Origin: Coprococcus ammoniilyticus
Lineage (GTDB): Bacteria; Bacillota; Clostridia; Lachnospirales; Lachnospiraceae
Length of the DNA stretch: 64,000 nt
Assembly: GCF_025567345.1 (NCBI RefSeq)
Contig: NZ_JAOQJS010000002.1
Span: 372,001-436,000, forward strand
Direction of reading: 5' to 3'
Shown here: piece by piece, positions 44,473 to 53,104 of the stretch
Layout of the letters: every line of letters starts with the position of its first letter
Numbering within the stretch: position 1 is the first letter of the stretch
The notes under the pieces: model-generated
What the model saw: the letters and a program-made list of their open reading frames with translations, nothing else
The model's database searches: none
Told to the model about the DNA's origin: nothing
Translations under genes and position numbers: made by a program

Positions 44473-47399
44473 TATTTTCTTGGAACCTCTACCATCTGAT
44501 ATGCTTCAATCTGATCCTCTACCTGAATGTCATTAAAGTTCTCAAGAACAATACCACATTCAAATCCTGACTTAACTTCCTTCACATCATCCTTGAATCT
44601 CTTTAAGGAAGCCATCTTGCCTTCGTAGATCAGATTTCCTTCACGGGTTATTCTTACGCTGCAATTCCGGTTGATGATACCATCTAATACATAAGAACCT
44701 GCGATCATACCGACACCGGAAGCCTTGTAGGTCTGTCTGATCTCTGCATGACCAATTACCTGTTCTTCAAAGATAGGATCTAACATACCCTTCATTGCAG
44801 ACTCAATATCTTCAATTGCATTGTAGATGACTCTGTATAAACGAACATCTACACCTTCTGTCTCTGCTGTCTCTTTTGCTCTTGCATCCGGCCGGATATT
44901 GAAACCGATTACGATCGCATTGGATGCGGATGCCAGAATGATATCTGACTCGTTGATCGCACCAACACCGGAATGGATACATTTTACTGCAACTTCATCA
45001 TTTGAAAGCTTTAACAGACTCTGCTTAACAGCCTCTACAGAACCCTGTACATCAGCTTTGATAATGATGTTCAGTTCCTTGACATTACCTGCCTGGATCT
45101 GGCTGTACAGATCATCCAGTGACATTCTGGATTTCGTCTCAGCAAGCATCTTCACTCTGCTCTGCGAAATGTATGTCTCAGAAATCTGTCTTGCCTCTTT
45201 CTCATTATCAACTGCCATAAAGATCTCACCGGCTGATGGAACTGTATCCAGACCAAGGATCTGCACCGGAGTGGATGGAGTTGCTTCTGTTACACGGACA
45301 CCCTTTGAATTGTGCATTGCACGAACCTTACCATGGGAAGATCCGACTGCAAGATAATCTCCTACATGAAGTGTACCCTTCTGCACTAACATAGTTGCAA
45401 CAGGGCCACGTCCCTTATCAAGCTCTGCTTCGATTACGATACCACGGGCATTTCTGTTTGGATTTGCCTTTAACTCAAGAACCTCTGCAGTTAACAGGAT
45501 CATCTCAAGCAGGTTATCCAGTCCTTCACCTGTATGTGCGGAAACCGGACAGAAGATCGTTGATCCGCCCCAGTCCTCAGGGATCAGTTCATATTCTGTA
45601 AGCTCCTGCTTTACACGCTCGATATTTGCACTTGGTTTATCGATCTTATTGATCGCAACGATGATCTCGATACCGGCTGCCTTTGCATGGTTAATAGCCT
45701 CTATCGTCTGTGGCATAACACCATCATCTGCTGCTACAACAAGGATAGCAATATCGGTAGACTGTGCGCCACGCATACGCATAGCTGTGAACGCCTCATG
45801 TCCAGGTGTATCTAAGAATGTGATCGTCTGTCCGTTGATCTCTACTACAGATGCACCAATCGCCTGTGTGATACCACCGGCCTCGGCTGATGTTACATTT
45901 GTCTTACGGATCGCATCAAGAAGGGATGTTTTACCATGGTCAACGTGACCCATAACGCAGACAACAGGTGGTCTGGAAACCATATCCTTCTCGTCTTCTT
46001 CATCCTCTTTTAAGAGCTCCTCGATCACATCAACTTTTTCTTCCTCTTCAGCAATACAATTATATTCCAACGCGATCTCTGCTGCTGCTTCAAAGTCTAA
46101 CTCAGAGTTCACGTTATACATCTTACCTGCAAGGAAGAGCTTCTTGATCAACGCATTTACAGGCTCTTTGATAATGTCTGCAAGTTCTTTGATCGTTACA
46201 ACTTCCGGAAGTGTGATCGTACGGATCGTTTCCTTATCCTCTGCCTGCTGCTGTGGCTGCTGCGGCTGATGATGCTTGTTTCTGACATTTTTAGCCAGTC
46301 TGCTGATATCTGCCTCAACCTCTTCCGGAGATCTTCTGTTGCCCTTACGAGGCTTATTCTTATCTCTGTTATAATTGTCTCTGTTCTGGCTCTTTAAATC
46401 TTTGCCCGGCATCTCTTTTGCTTCAAAATCCTTACGGGTATTTGCTTTTGGACTTCTTCTCTGATTGTTATTATTATCATCCTCGTCATCCTTGCCAAAT
46501 CCCATCGGAGTATTGTTTCTATTATTGTTGAACCGATTGTTTCTGTTATCCGGTCTGTCACCGAACTTCGGCTTGTCGAAGCCGCCCTGACGATCTCCAT
46601 TTCCGGAAAATCTGCCACGATCCTGACCACCACGGCCATTGTTTGAGAATCTTCCTCTGTCCTGACCATTTCTGTCATTGTTAAATCTCGGTCTGTCAGA
46701 ATTATTTCTGTCGCCGGAATTATTGTATCTTGGTCTGTCAGTGTTATTTCTGTCAGTGTTATTTCTGTCAGTGTTGTATCTTGGTCTGTCGGAATTGTTT
46801 CTGTCAGTACCGTTTCTGTCATTATTATATCTCGGTCTGTCAGAATTATTTCTATCACCATTTGTAAATCTTACACGGTCACCGTTATTTCTGTCGTTGT
46901 TATATCTTGGTCTGTCATTTCCCTGCTTGTCGCCAAATCTTGTCTTATCAGAATTCATACGCTCACTATTGTTAAATCTTACTCTCTCATTATTTTGTCT
47001 GTCGGAATTATTTCTGTTTCTGTCATCTCTGACAAATCTCGTATGTCCCTCATCTTTACCCTGTTTCGGCTTATTCGCTTCCCCTGTAGCCGGTCGATCA
47101 TTTCTTACAGCCGTTTTCTTAGGCTCTTCTTTTACAGAAATCTCTTTCTGAACCTTTTCCGGTGCTGTCTTTGCCGCCTTTACGTCCTCCGACTTCTTTT
47201 CCGGTACAGGCTTTGCTGCCGGCGCATCTGCTTTCTTTGTACCGGTTCCGCATGCCTTCTTAACGATATTGATCATATTCTCATCAACAGCCGACATATG
47301 GCTCTTGATCTCGATACCATTTTTGCCAAGGATTGCTTTGATTTCATTGTTGCTTATATTCAGCTCTTTTGCCAATTCGTGTACTCTCAGTTTCGTCAA
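44472..47399 (-). CDS. infB: Translation initiation factor IF-2
   Basis: The initiator-tRNA GTPase. A short N-terminal IF2-N domain (LRVHELAKELNISNNEIKAIL) is followed by a very long low-complexity region (about 60-380) of Arg, Asn, Asp and Gly with tandem RNNSDRPRYNNDRN-type units. A second IF2-N (about 395-450) precedes the GTPase with GHVDHGKTSLLDAIR, DTPGHEAF and NKIDK, then domains II-IV. The 975 residues exceed typical Firmicute IF2 because of the repeats. Starts at a TTG with GGAGGTG upstream. Confidence 0.95.
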   Translation of the reverse strand: MTKLRVHELAKELNISNNEIKAILGKNGIEIKSHMSAVDENMINIVKKACGTGTKKADAPAAKPVPEKKSEDVKAAKTAPEKVQKEISVKEEPKKTAVRNDRPATGEANKPKQGKDEGHTRFVRDDRNRNNSDRQNNERVRFNNSERMNSDKTRFGDKQGNDRPRYNNDRNNGDRVRFTNGDRNNSDRPRYNNDRNGTDRNNSDRPRYNTDRNNTDRNNTDRPRYNNSGDRNNSDRPRFNNDRNGQDRGRFSNNGRGGQDRGRFSGNGDRQGGFDKPKFGDRPDNRNNRFNNNRNNTPMGFGKDDEDDNNNNQRRSPKANTRKDFEAKEMPGKDLKSQNRDNYNRDKNKPRKGNRRSPEEVEADISRLAKNVRNKHHQPQQPQQQAEDKETIRTITLPEVVTIKELADIIKEPVNALIKKLFLAGKMYNVNSELDFEAAAEIALEYNCIAEEEEKVDVIEELLKEDEEDEKDMVSRPPVVCVMGHVDHGKTSLLDAIRKTNVTSAEAGGITQAIGASVVEINGQTITFLDTPGHEAFTAMRMRGAQSTDIAILVVAADDGVMPQTIEAINHAKAAGIEIIVAINKIDKPSANIERVKQELTEYELIPEDWGGSTIFCPVSAHTGEGLDNLLEMILLTAEVLELKANPNRNARGIVIEAELDKGRGPVATMLVQKGTLHVGDYLAVGSSHGKVRAMHNSKGVRVTEATPSTPVQILGLDTVPSAGEIFMAVDNEKEARQISETYISQSRVKMLAETKSRMSLDDLYSQIQAGNVKELNIIIKADVQGSVEAVKQSLLKLSNDEVAVKCIHSGVGAINESDIILASASNAIVIGFNIRPDARAKETAETEGVDVRLYRVIYNAIEDIESAMKGMLDPIFEEQVIGHAEIRQTYKASGVGMIAGSYVLDGIINRNCSVRITREGNLIYEGKMASLKRFKDDVKEVKSGFECGIVLENFNDIQVEDQIEAYQMVEVPRK

Positions 47400-47402
47400 A
47401 AG

Positions 47403-47726
47403 TTACACCTCCATATTTTCACTCAAACTCATGTATTTTATGATCTGTTTCGCAAATCCTTCATCTAAGATCGCGATCGACGTCCGGAATTCTTTTCCAA
47501 CGAATTTTCCCAGACTGTCTTTGTCTCCAAATTCAAAATATGGAATCTCATAAAAATTACATTTTTGATCAAATAGTTTCTTTGTATTATGGGCTGCATC
47601 ACATGCCACGATCACGGCACATGCGCTTCCGTTTTTTACGGCCTTTTCTACTGAAAAGTTTCCGCTTACCAGCCTTCCAGCCTTTGCACATAAGGAAATC
47701 ATGGAATAAATCTTCTTACTGTTCAA
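47403..47726 (-). CDS. ylxQ: L7Ae-type RNA-binding protein YlxQ
   Basis: A 107-residue ribosomal-L7Ae-family protein with MISLCAKAGRLVSGNFSVEKAVKNGSA split over a helix, VIVACDAAHNTKKLF and the K-turn binding pattern. Starts at a TTG overlapping the ylxR 3' end by 11 nt. Invariably placed between ylxR and infB. Confidence 0.93.
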   Translation of the reverse strand: MNSKKIYSMISLCAKAGRLVSGNFSVEKAVKNGSACAVIVACDAAHNTKKLFDQKCNFYEIPYFEFGDKDSLGKFVGKEFRTSIAILDEGFAKQIIKYMSLSENMEV

Positions 47727-47985
47727 TTGCCTCTAACTCCTTATCCAGTTTCTCATAAACCTCTTTTGGAATCTGCATCTTGAATGAGCGTTCCAGAGAT
47801 TTACTCTTCATAGCTTTTTTCAGGCACTCTGCCTTACGGCATATATATGCCCCCCGTCCATTCATCTTGCCGGTCAGGTCGATCGCAAAATTATTCTCAT
47901 TATCCTTCACGATACGGATGAGTTCTTTTTTCGGTATCATCTCATTACAACCAAGGCACTGTCTGAGCGGTATCTTCTTTGCCAT
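47716..47985 (-). CDS. ylxR: YlxR family RNA-binding protein
   Basis: An 89-residue protein with IPLRQCLGCNEMIPKKELIRIV and GRGAYICRKAECLKKAMK, the YlxR signature (RxC..C and GRGAYIC). YlxR-type proteins bind nucleic acid, and RNase P modulation has been proposed. It lies between nusA and ylxQ. Confidence 0.94.
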   Translation of the reverse strand: MAKKIPLRQCLGCNEMIPKKELIRIVKDNENNFAIDLTGKMNGRGAYICRKAECLKKAMKSKSLERSFKMQIPKEVYEKLDKELEAIEQ

Positions 47986-48054
47986 AACATCACTTCCTAT
48001 GCTTATATATTTATCTCCGTTCCAATCGGCATGGTACCCGGTCAGAACTTCATT

Positions 48055-49236
48055 TTATTCTTCGTCTTCTTTTACTTCTTCTGCATCCTGCTGCTCCAGA
48101 GATTCTTCATAAGAACCATCAACGATATCGTCGATATTGTCAAATGCTTCTTCCTGCTCCGGCTCTTCGTAGTCATCATTTTCTTCTGAGAAATATCCCA
48201 TCTCTTCTGCCTGTGACTCACTCTTAATGTCGATCTTATATCCTGTCAGCTTTGCAGCAAGTCTTGCATTCTGACCTTTCTTACCGATTGCAAGTGATAA
48301 CTGATAATCCGGTACAACGACAAATGCGCTCTTTTCATTCAGATCTACATCAACTGCAATAACCTCTGATGGACTTAATGCATTCTTGATGAAGATTGCC
48401 GGATTCTCATCCCAACAAATAATATCGATCTTCTCACCGTTCAGATCTTCTACTACGTTGTTAACACGGCTTCCATTTACACCTACACATGCACCTACCG
48501 GATCTACATTCTCATCATGAGAATAAACAGCGATCTTGGAACGAGAACCGGCCTCACGGCAGGAGCTCTTGATCTCTACTGTACCGTCTGCGATCTCGGT
48601 TACTTCCTTTTCAAATAAACGCTTTACCAGATCAGGATGTGTTCTGGATACTGTGATCTTAGGTCCTCTGGAGCCTTTCTTTACTTCTGTTACATATAAT
48701 TTGATACGGTCACCTCTGTTATATACTTCGCCGGGAACCATCTCAGACTCTTTTAATATTGCTTCTGTCTTATCATCCAGACTGACATTGATGTTGTTTC
48801 CAACATATCTCTGAACGATACCTGTGATGATATCCTTCTCTTTTGTATAGAAGTGATCGTAGATCGCATCTCTTTCGCTCTCATTAATTGCCTGAACGAT
48901 TACATTTCTTGCTCTCTGTGCTGCGATTCTTCCGAAATCCTTTGTTGTGATCTCGATGTTGATGATATCTCCGAGATCATATTTGGAATTCATCATCTTA
49001 GCTTTTTCCAGAGAAATCTGTGTCGCAGGTCTTTCAACCTCTTCTACAACCTCTTTCTTCGCATATACATGAAACTCACCGGTCTCACGATCCATAACAA
49101 CATCGATATTCTCATCGGTATCAAAGTCCTTCTTACAGGCCGCCTTTAAGGATCTTTCGATCGCATCCAGCAGAATATCCTTGCTGATGTTTTTCTCCTT
49201 TTCTAATTGATTTAATGCTTCGATAATTTCTGACAC
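48055..49236 (-). CDS. nusA: Transcription termination/antitermination factor NusA
   Basis: An RNA polymerase elongation factor of 393 residues. The N-terminal domain is followed by S1 (about 135-200), two KH domains with GACVGVNGSRVNNVVEDLNGEKIDII spread over motifs and LAIGKKGQNARLAAKLTG, and a long acidic tail (about 350-393). It follows rimP by 24 nt. NusA promotes hairpin termination, which matters for the leader hairpin upstream of rimP. Confidence 0.96.
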   Translation of the reverse strand: MSEIIEALNQLEKEKNISKDILLDAIERSLKAACKKDFDTDENIDVVMDRETGEFHVYAKKEVVEEVERPATQISLEKAKMMNSKYDLGDIINIEITTKDFGRIAAQRARNVIVQAINESERDAIYDHFYTKEKDIITGIVQRYVGNNINVSLDDKTEAILKESEMVPGEVYNRGDRIKLYVTEVKKGSRGPKITVSRTHPDLVKRLFEKEVTEIADGTVEIKSSCREAGSRSKIAVYSHDENVDPVGACVGVNGSRVNNVVEDLNGEKIDIICWDENPAIFIKNALSPSEVIAVDVDLNEKSAFVVVPDYQLSLAIGKKGQNARLAAKLTGYKIDIKSESQAEEMGYFSEENDDYEEPEQEEAFDNIDDIVDGSYEESLEQQDAEEVKEDEE

Positions 49237-49260
49237 TTTTTTATCCTCCCGCTTCTTTTA

Positions 49261-49731
49261 TTAATATACAAATGCAAGTCTTATCATCGATATATCTTTT
49301 CTTGCAATCTTCAGTTCTTTCTCATCTTCTGTCAAAATGGTAACTGTTTCTTCATCATACGCTGTAAGTTCACCTTCAAAATCTTTACAGTTATCGATCT
49401 TGGTATATGTCTTAATCTCTACGATCTTGCCAATACTCCGTTTAAAGTCATTTTCCTTCTTTAATGGTCTTGTAAGCCCCGGAGAGCTGACCTCCAGAAT
49501 ATAGGCATCCTTAATGAAGTCATCTGCATCCAGCAGATCACTCATGGCTCTGTTCACGATCTCACAATCTCCGATCGTTATTCCACCTTCTTTATCTGCA
49601 TAGATCCGCAGATAATAATCACTGCCTTCTTTTACATATTCCACATCAACCAGTTCAAGGTTATTTGCTTCAATGATCGGCAGAACCATCTCTGTTGCTT
49701 TTGCTTCAATATCTGTTTTCTTCGTAGCAAT
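49261..49731 (-). CDS. rimP: Ribosome maturation factor RimP, probable ATT start
   Basis: A 30S assembly factor. NNLELVDVEYVKEGSDYYLRIY, GGITIGDCEIVNRAMSDLLDA and YILEVSSPGLTRPL are family blocks. The first ATG (49689) would remove the conserved N-terminal helix. The frame is open upstream, and ATT at 49731 gives ATKKTDIEAKATE-MVLPII, matching the family and giving 156 residues. AAAGGTGG precedes ATT too closely; an ACG six bases later would have better spacing. No ATG, GTG or TTG occurs in frame between the upstream stop and 49689. First gene of the nusA-infB operon. Confidence 0.85.
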   Translation of the reverse strand: MATKKTDIEAKATEMVLPIIEANNLELVDVEYVKEGSDYYLRIYADKEGGITIGDCEIVNRAMSDLLDADDFIKDAYILEVSSPGLTRPLKKENDFKRSIGKIVEIKTYTKIDNCKDFEGELTAYDEETVTILTEDEKELKIARKDISMIRLAFVY

Positions 49732-49742
49732 ACCACCTTTCT

Positions 49743-49776
49743 ACAAAAACTAAGAGTGGGCCAAAACCCACTCTTA
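49743..49776 (-). terminator. Leader hairpin with T-run in front of rimP
   Basis: A 10-bp stem TAAGAGTGGG/CCCACTCTTA followed by TTTTTG on the minus strand. It lies between the promoter at 49805-49832 and the rimP start, so it is a leader terminator (attenuator) rather than the end of the preceding gene alone. Confidence 0.75.
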
Positions 49777-49804
49777 ATAGTTACCATAATCTTACTAAAA
49801 CAAG

Positions 49805-49832
49805 ATTATAACACGTTATAAGGAAAATGCAA
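49805..49832 (-). promoter_or_regulatory. Probable promoter of the rimP-nusA-infB operon
   Basis: TTGCAT, 16 nt, TATAAT on the minus strand, just after the stop of the siroheme-type gene. Transcripts would carry the hairpin at 49743-49776 in a leader of about 65-70 nt. Confidence 0.65.
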
Positions 49833-49839
49833 GTATTTT

Positions 49840-50484
49840 TTATCGCATGCCCTTCGCTCTCAGCTCATCTTCCTTCGCATAACGATCCAGAATCTTATTT
49901 GCCTTTCGGTCATCGATCATATACTTATTGCTGATTGCCTGTTTGATGATCTCATCCAGTGCCAGTTCCCTTAAATAAGCATCCTTGATATTAATGGACG
50001 CAATCTCTCGGTATGCTCCCATCTTTCTGGTCAAGGTTCCATACTCATAAGGAATCAGCTTCTCGATCATATTACGGATCTCCTTTGCTACATTTGAACT
50101 GTAGCCTCCTGTTGTGACCCCTATCACCAGGTCTTCACGCATAACAATTCCGGGGAACAGGAAGCTGCTGACATCCTTGTTATCTGCTACATTGACCGGA
50201 ATATTATGTTCGTTACAATACTTTCCGATCTTAGCATTTACATCATCCCTCTTAGTCGCTGCAATTACCATATCTGCCGTATCAAGCGCATCTAATGTCA
50301 TATTCGACTCATGTACACTGATTCCCGGTACTGCCTTGATCTCATCGCAGATCCTCGGTGCGATAACTGCAATCTTACAGTCAAACTTTATCAGAGAGTT
50401 AATCTTTCGAAGTGCGGTCTTTCCTCCGCCAAGTACGATTACTTTTTTGTTTTCCAGATTGATAAACATTGGAAAATATGCCAT
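49840..50484 (-). CDS. Precorrin-2 dehydrogenase/ferrochelatase-like protein (CysG N-terminal, YlnF type)
   Basis: A 214-residue protein with the NAD-binding motif KVIVLGGGKTALRKINSLIKF at the start, then DMVIAATKRDDVNAKIGKYC, NVADNKDVSSFLFPGIVMREDLVIGVTTGG. It converts precorrin-2 to sirohydrochlorin, and possibly inserts iron, for siroheme. No other heme or cobalamin gene is nearby, so it is isolated here. AGGAGGT precedes the ATG. Confidence 0.88.
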   Translation of the reverse strand: MAYFPMFINLENKKVIVLGGGKTALRKINSLIKFDCKIAVIAPRICDEIKAVPGISVHESNMTLDALDTADMVIAATKRDDVNAKIGKYCNEHNIPVNVADNKDVSSFLFPGIVMREDLVIGVTTGGYSSNVAKEIRNMIEKLIPYEYGTLTRKMGAYREIASINIKDAYLRELALDEIIKQAISNKYMIDDRKANKILDRYAKEDELRAKGMR

Positions 50485-50721
50485 AGTGAAACCTCCTGTC
50501 GTTTCTTTCCTTTTATATTACTTTTCAATAAATTCTTTTTTCATATACCTCATCATTCTATACCATGCATAACACTTGTTTCTGTCGTTTAAATCTTCTA
50601 AACGATCATTACACCACGCATAACATACATTCTTTCCTGCTTCTGCATTGATAAAGTATTATTGGCATGAAATATGATTTTGTCTCATATAATAAACAGA
50701 TTATAATTCAGGATTACTAAA

Positions 50722-51963
50722 ATGGCAAATGGAAACAATAACGGAACATTAAAAATCAGGATCATCTCGGAACAGACTGCATATCCAGTAACCGGTGCGG
50801 TCGTTTCTGTCGCATCAACCGGAACTCCGGATGAAGTTATAGAGGAACTGCAAACAGACAGCGACGGTATCATCGATGGCATCACCCTTGAAACTCCGCC
50901 ACTGGAATACAGCATGGAACCATCTGACAACCAGCCATATTCCGAATACAATCTGAAAATCAATGCACCCGGATTTGAACCACGTATCATCTCCGGTGTA
51001 CAGATGTTTACCGACGAAAAGGGCATTCAGGCAGTTAAACTGCGTGTTTCTGACACTGACCAATCGAGCTATAACCCAACGGTGATCGGTGCTCATACCC
51101 TCTGGGAAGAATATCCGCCAAAGATTGCTGAGGATGAGATTAAAACAGTTGCAGAGACAGGCGAGATCGTCTTGAGCCGTGTCGTGATTCCGGAAACCAT
51201 CGTGGTTCATGATGGAGCACCTTCTGACCCAACTGCAATCGACTACTATGTACCTTACAAAGACTACATAAAGAATGTTGCATCAAATGAAATCTACTCC
51301 ACATGGCCGGATGCTTCTCTGCGAGCCAACATCCTTGCAATTATGTCCTTCACCTTAAACCGTGTCTATACAGAATGGTATCGTGGAAAGGGATACGATT
51401 TTACGATCACATCTTCAACCGCTTACGATCAGAAATGGATCTATAACAAGACTATATATAAAAATATCTCCCGTATCGTTGATGAACAATTTGCCAATTA
51501 TCTATCAAGGCCGGGTGTCACCCAACCGATCTTTACACAATACTGTGACGGGAAACGGGTCACCTGTCCAAACTGGATGACCCAATGGGGTTCCAAGCAT
51601 CTTGCCGATCAGGGACTGTCTGCGATAGAGATCTTACGCTACTACTATGGCGATTCCATTTATATCAACTCTGCCGAAACCATTGCCGGTATTCCATCCT
51701 CTTATCCGGGATACGATCTGTCAATCGGTGCAACCGGTGACAAGGTTCGTCAGCTTCAGGAGCAGTTAAATCGTATCGCACAGAATTATCCGTCCATACC
51801 AACGGTCGCCGCCGATGGCATCTATGGACCTGCCACTGCCGATGCCGTCAGACGCTTTCAGCAGATCTTCGATCTGCCCGTTACCGGCATCACCGACTAC
51901 TCCACCTGGTACAAAGTCTCCCAAATCTACGTTGGCGTCACCAAGATAGCCGAGAATATCTGA
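50722..51963 (+). CDS. SpoIID-like protein with C-terminal peptidoglycan-binding domain
   Basis: A 413-residue protein without signal peptide or membrane helix. The N-terminal 120 residues form a beta-sandwich (IRIISEQTAYPVTGAVVSV), perhaps a carboxypeptidase regulatory-like fold. The middle resembles SpoIID/LytB: VPYKDYIKNVASNEIYSTWP with the key Glu, then LRANILAIMSFTLNRVYTEWY. The end is a PG_binding_1 domain (LQEQLNRIAQNYPSIPTVAADGIYG, AVRRFQQIF). Clostridia carry several such proteins, probably acting on spore or cell-wall peptidoglycan. Export route unclear. Confidence 0.85.
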   Translation: MANGNNNGTLKIRIISEQTAYPVTGAVVSVASTGTPDEVIEELQTDSDGIIDGITLETPPLEYSMEPSDNQPYSEYNLKINAPGFEPRIISGVQMFTDEKGIQAVKLRVSDTDQSSYNPTVIGAHTLWEEYPPKIAEDEIKTVAETGEIVLSRVVIPETIVVHDGAPSDPTAIDYYVPYKDYIKNVASNEIYSTWPDASLRANILAIMSFTLNRVYTEWYRGKGYDFTITSSTAYDQKWIYNKTIYKNISRIVDEQFANYLSRPGVTQPIFTQYCDGKRVTCPNWMTQWGSKHLADQGLSAIEILRYYYGDSIYINSAETIAGIPSSYPGYDLSIGATGDKVRQLQEQLNRIAQNYPSIPTVAADGIYGPATADAVRRFQQIFDLPVTGITDYSTWYKVSQIYVGVTKIAENI

Positions 51964-51970
51964 TCACCGA

Positions 51971-52123
51971 ACGACAGAGAACCCTGCATACCCTTTATTC
52001 CGCAGAACACTCGCGTTCTATTTTTCACGTAACGGTACTAAACTTCTCACCTTCGGTGACTCGTTAAGAACCGACGTGAAAAAAGGTCTGCTCCATAAAG
52101 GTATGCAGGGTTCCCTGTCTGTC
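51971..52123. repeat. Palindromic structured repeat, copy 2 (plus orientation)
   Basis: Arms GACAG(A)GAACCCTGCATACC(C)TTTAT and ATAAAGGTATGCAGGGTTC(C)CTGTC pair over about 25 bp. The core runs from TATTCCGCAGA (51996) to TCTGCTCCATA (52097), with variable hairpin TCACC/GGTGA. Begins 7 nt after the stop of the SpoIID-like gene. The core shares about 80% of positions with copy 1. Confidence 0.85.
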
Positions 52124-52166
52124 TATGATAAGATATAGTCTACTTCGATACTTGATTCCACTGACA

Positions 52167-52508
52167 GATCAAAAGTGCGTTGTTGCTTTTATATCATGGT
52201 ATCTTGTTTTCATATCGTAAAAGATCGTATCTGGTTGTTCAGCAATCACTTTACCTTATAATTTAAAATGAGAACTGATATTACTATTATGAAGCAAGCC
52301 TGCCTGAGCGTTGGTACTTAGGCTGCGTCTTTTGCAGCCTTATGTACCACTACGTCGAAGGTAGAGCGGAAGCGTCTTGCGGAATAATATGTAATATCAG
52401 TTCTCATTTAATTGTCAACGCATCCCTCTTGCTGAACAACCAGATACGATCTTACATTACTGATCAAAGCAAGCTACTATCATATAAAGCAACAACGCAC
52501 TTTTGATC
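52167..52508. repeat. Palindromic structured repeat, copy 3 (minus orientation), triple nested arms
   Basis: Three nested arm pairs: GATCAAAAGTGCGTTGTTGC at the ends, a perfect 25-bp AAGATCGTATCTGG... pair (52221-52245 with 52429-52453), and AATGAGAACTGATATTAC closest to the core. Read on the minus strand the core goes TATTCCGCAAGACGCTTCC ... GGCTTGCTTCATA with hairpin GGCTGC/GCAGCC. Compared with the other copies GCAGA/TCTGC is replaced by GCAAG/CTTGC, a compensatory change. Ends 7 nt before the stop of the PH-domain gene. Confidence 0.85.
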
Positions 52509-52515
52509 GTCCCTC

Positions 52516-52917
52516 TTAATATGTATCGTGGTCGTCGTATTCGTTGTAGTCGTCGAATTCATCGCTTTCATGATCCATGAACTCACGGCTGGAAACCTTC
52601 TTTTTGGTACGTTCATCTTCTACCATATTTGATAACATTTCCTTGACCTCTCTGGACTTCTTGATATTCTTGATCTCGAAATCTCCCATTGTCTTATCTG
52701 CGGAACAGCATTTGATCGTTCCAAGTCCGCACATTCTCTGCCATAATTTACGTTCCAATGAAACATCCATGATGCGATAAAGTCGTACTTCATCTTCTTT
52801 CACACTGAAGAACCCCGTACTGATAAATAACCGATCCTCTGATATGCTGTACTTTGTAAATGTCCATGGTAATCCGAAAAATATACGTTTGCGATCCTTC
52901 CATATAATCTCTGCCAT
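52516..52917 (-). CDS. Bacterial PH-domain protein (bPH2/YdbS-like)
   Basis: A 133-residue soluble protein. The PH-type beta domain reads TKYSISEDRLFISTGFFSVKEDEVRLYRIMDVSLERKLWQRM over about residues 20-62 and TIKCCSADKTMGDFEIKNI after it. The C-terminus is acidic and Tyr/Asp-rich (DDYNEYDDHDTY). Start at 52917 has GGGAGGT upstream. bPH2 proteins often lie at the membrane; no function is known for this one. Confidence 0.82.
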   Translation of the reverse strand: MAEIIWKDRKRIFFGLPWTFTKYSISEDRLFISTGFFSVKEDEVRLYRIMDVSLERKLWQRMCGLGTIKCCSADKTMGDFEIKNIKKSREVKEMLSNMVEDERTKKKVSSREFMDHESDEFDDYNEYDDHDTY

Positions 52918-53104
52918 TTCAAAACCTCCCATATTTTTATAAATCTGTAAAAATACTAACACACCTCCCGCTAAAGTTCAACAAATGGATTTTCTCATCC
53001 GACTGTTTTCAGATTTCCGATTGCAACCTTTCCTCTTTTCCTGTAAACTAAAAGCATCATTTTATCGCGATCCGTTGTTTATGGCAGGGAGGTAAGAGCT
53101 GCAT

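Noticed and set aside
46600..47010. Short regularly spaced repeats resembling a CRISPR array
   Set aside because: The units are multiples of codons in frame with infB and encode the Arg/Asn/Asp tract; there are no constant repeats with unique spacers and no cas genes.
46394..47151. Long open frames on both strands over the repetitive part of infB
   Set aside because: They arise from the repeated codons of infB; low-complexity products, no ribosome sites, fully inside a real gene.
50640..50715. Sporulation-sigma promoter upstream of the SpoIID-like gene
   Set aside because: CATATAAT resembles a SigE -10 box but no -35 element at proper spacing was found; TTGGCA lies 20 nt away, too far for a sigma-A call.
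51971..52508. Integron attC sites or transposon ends as explanation of the palindromic repeats
   Set aside because: No integrase, gene cassettes or transposase is present, the R'/R'' attC core sequences are not matched, and the outer arms differ at each locus, unlike terminal inverted repeats. A folded-DNA mobility mechanism is not excluded.
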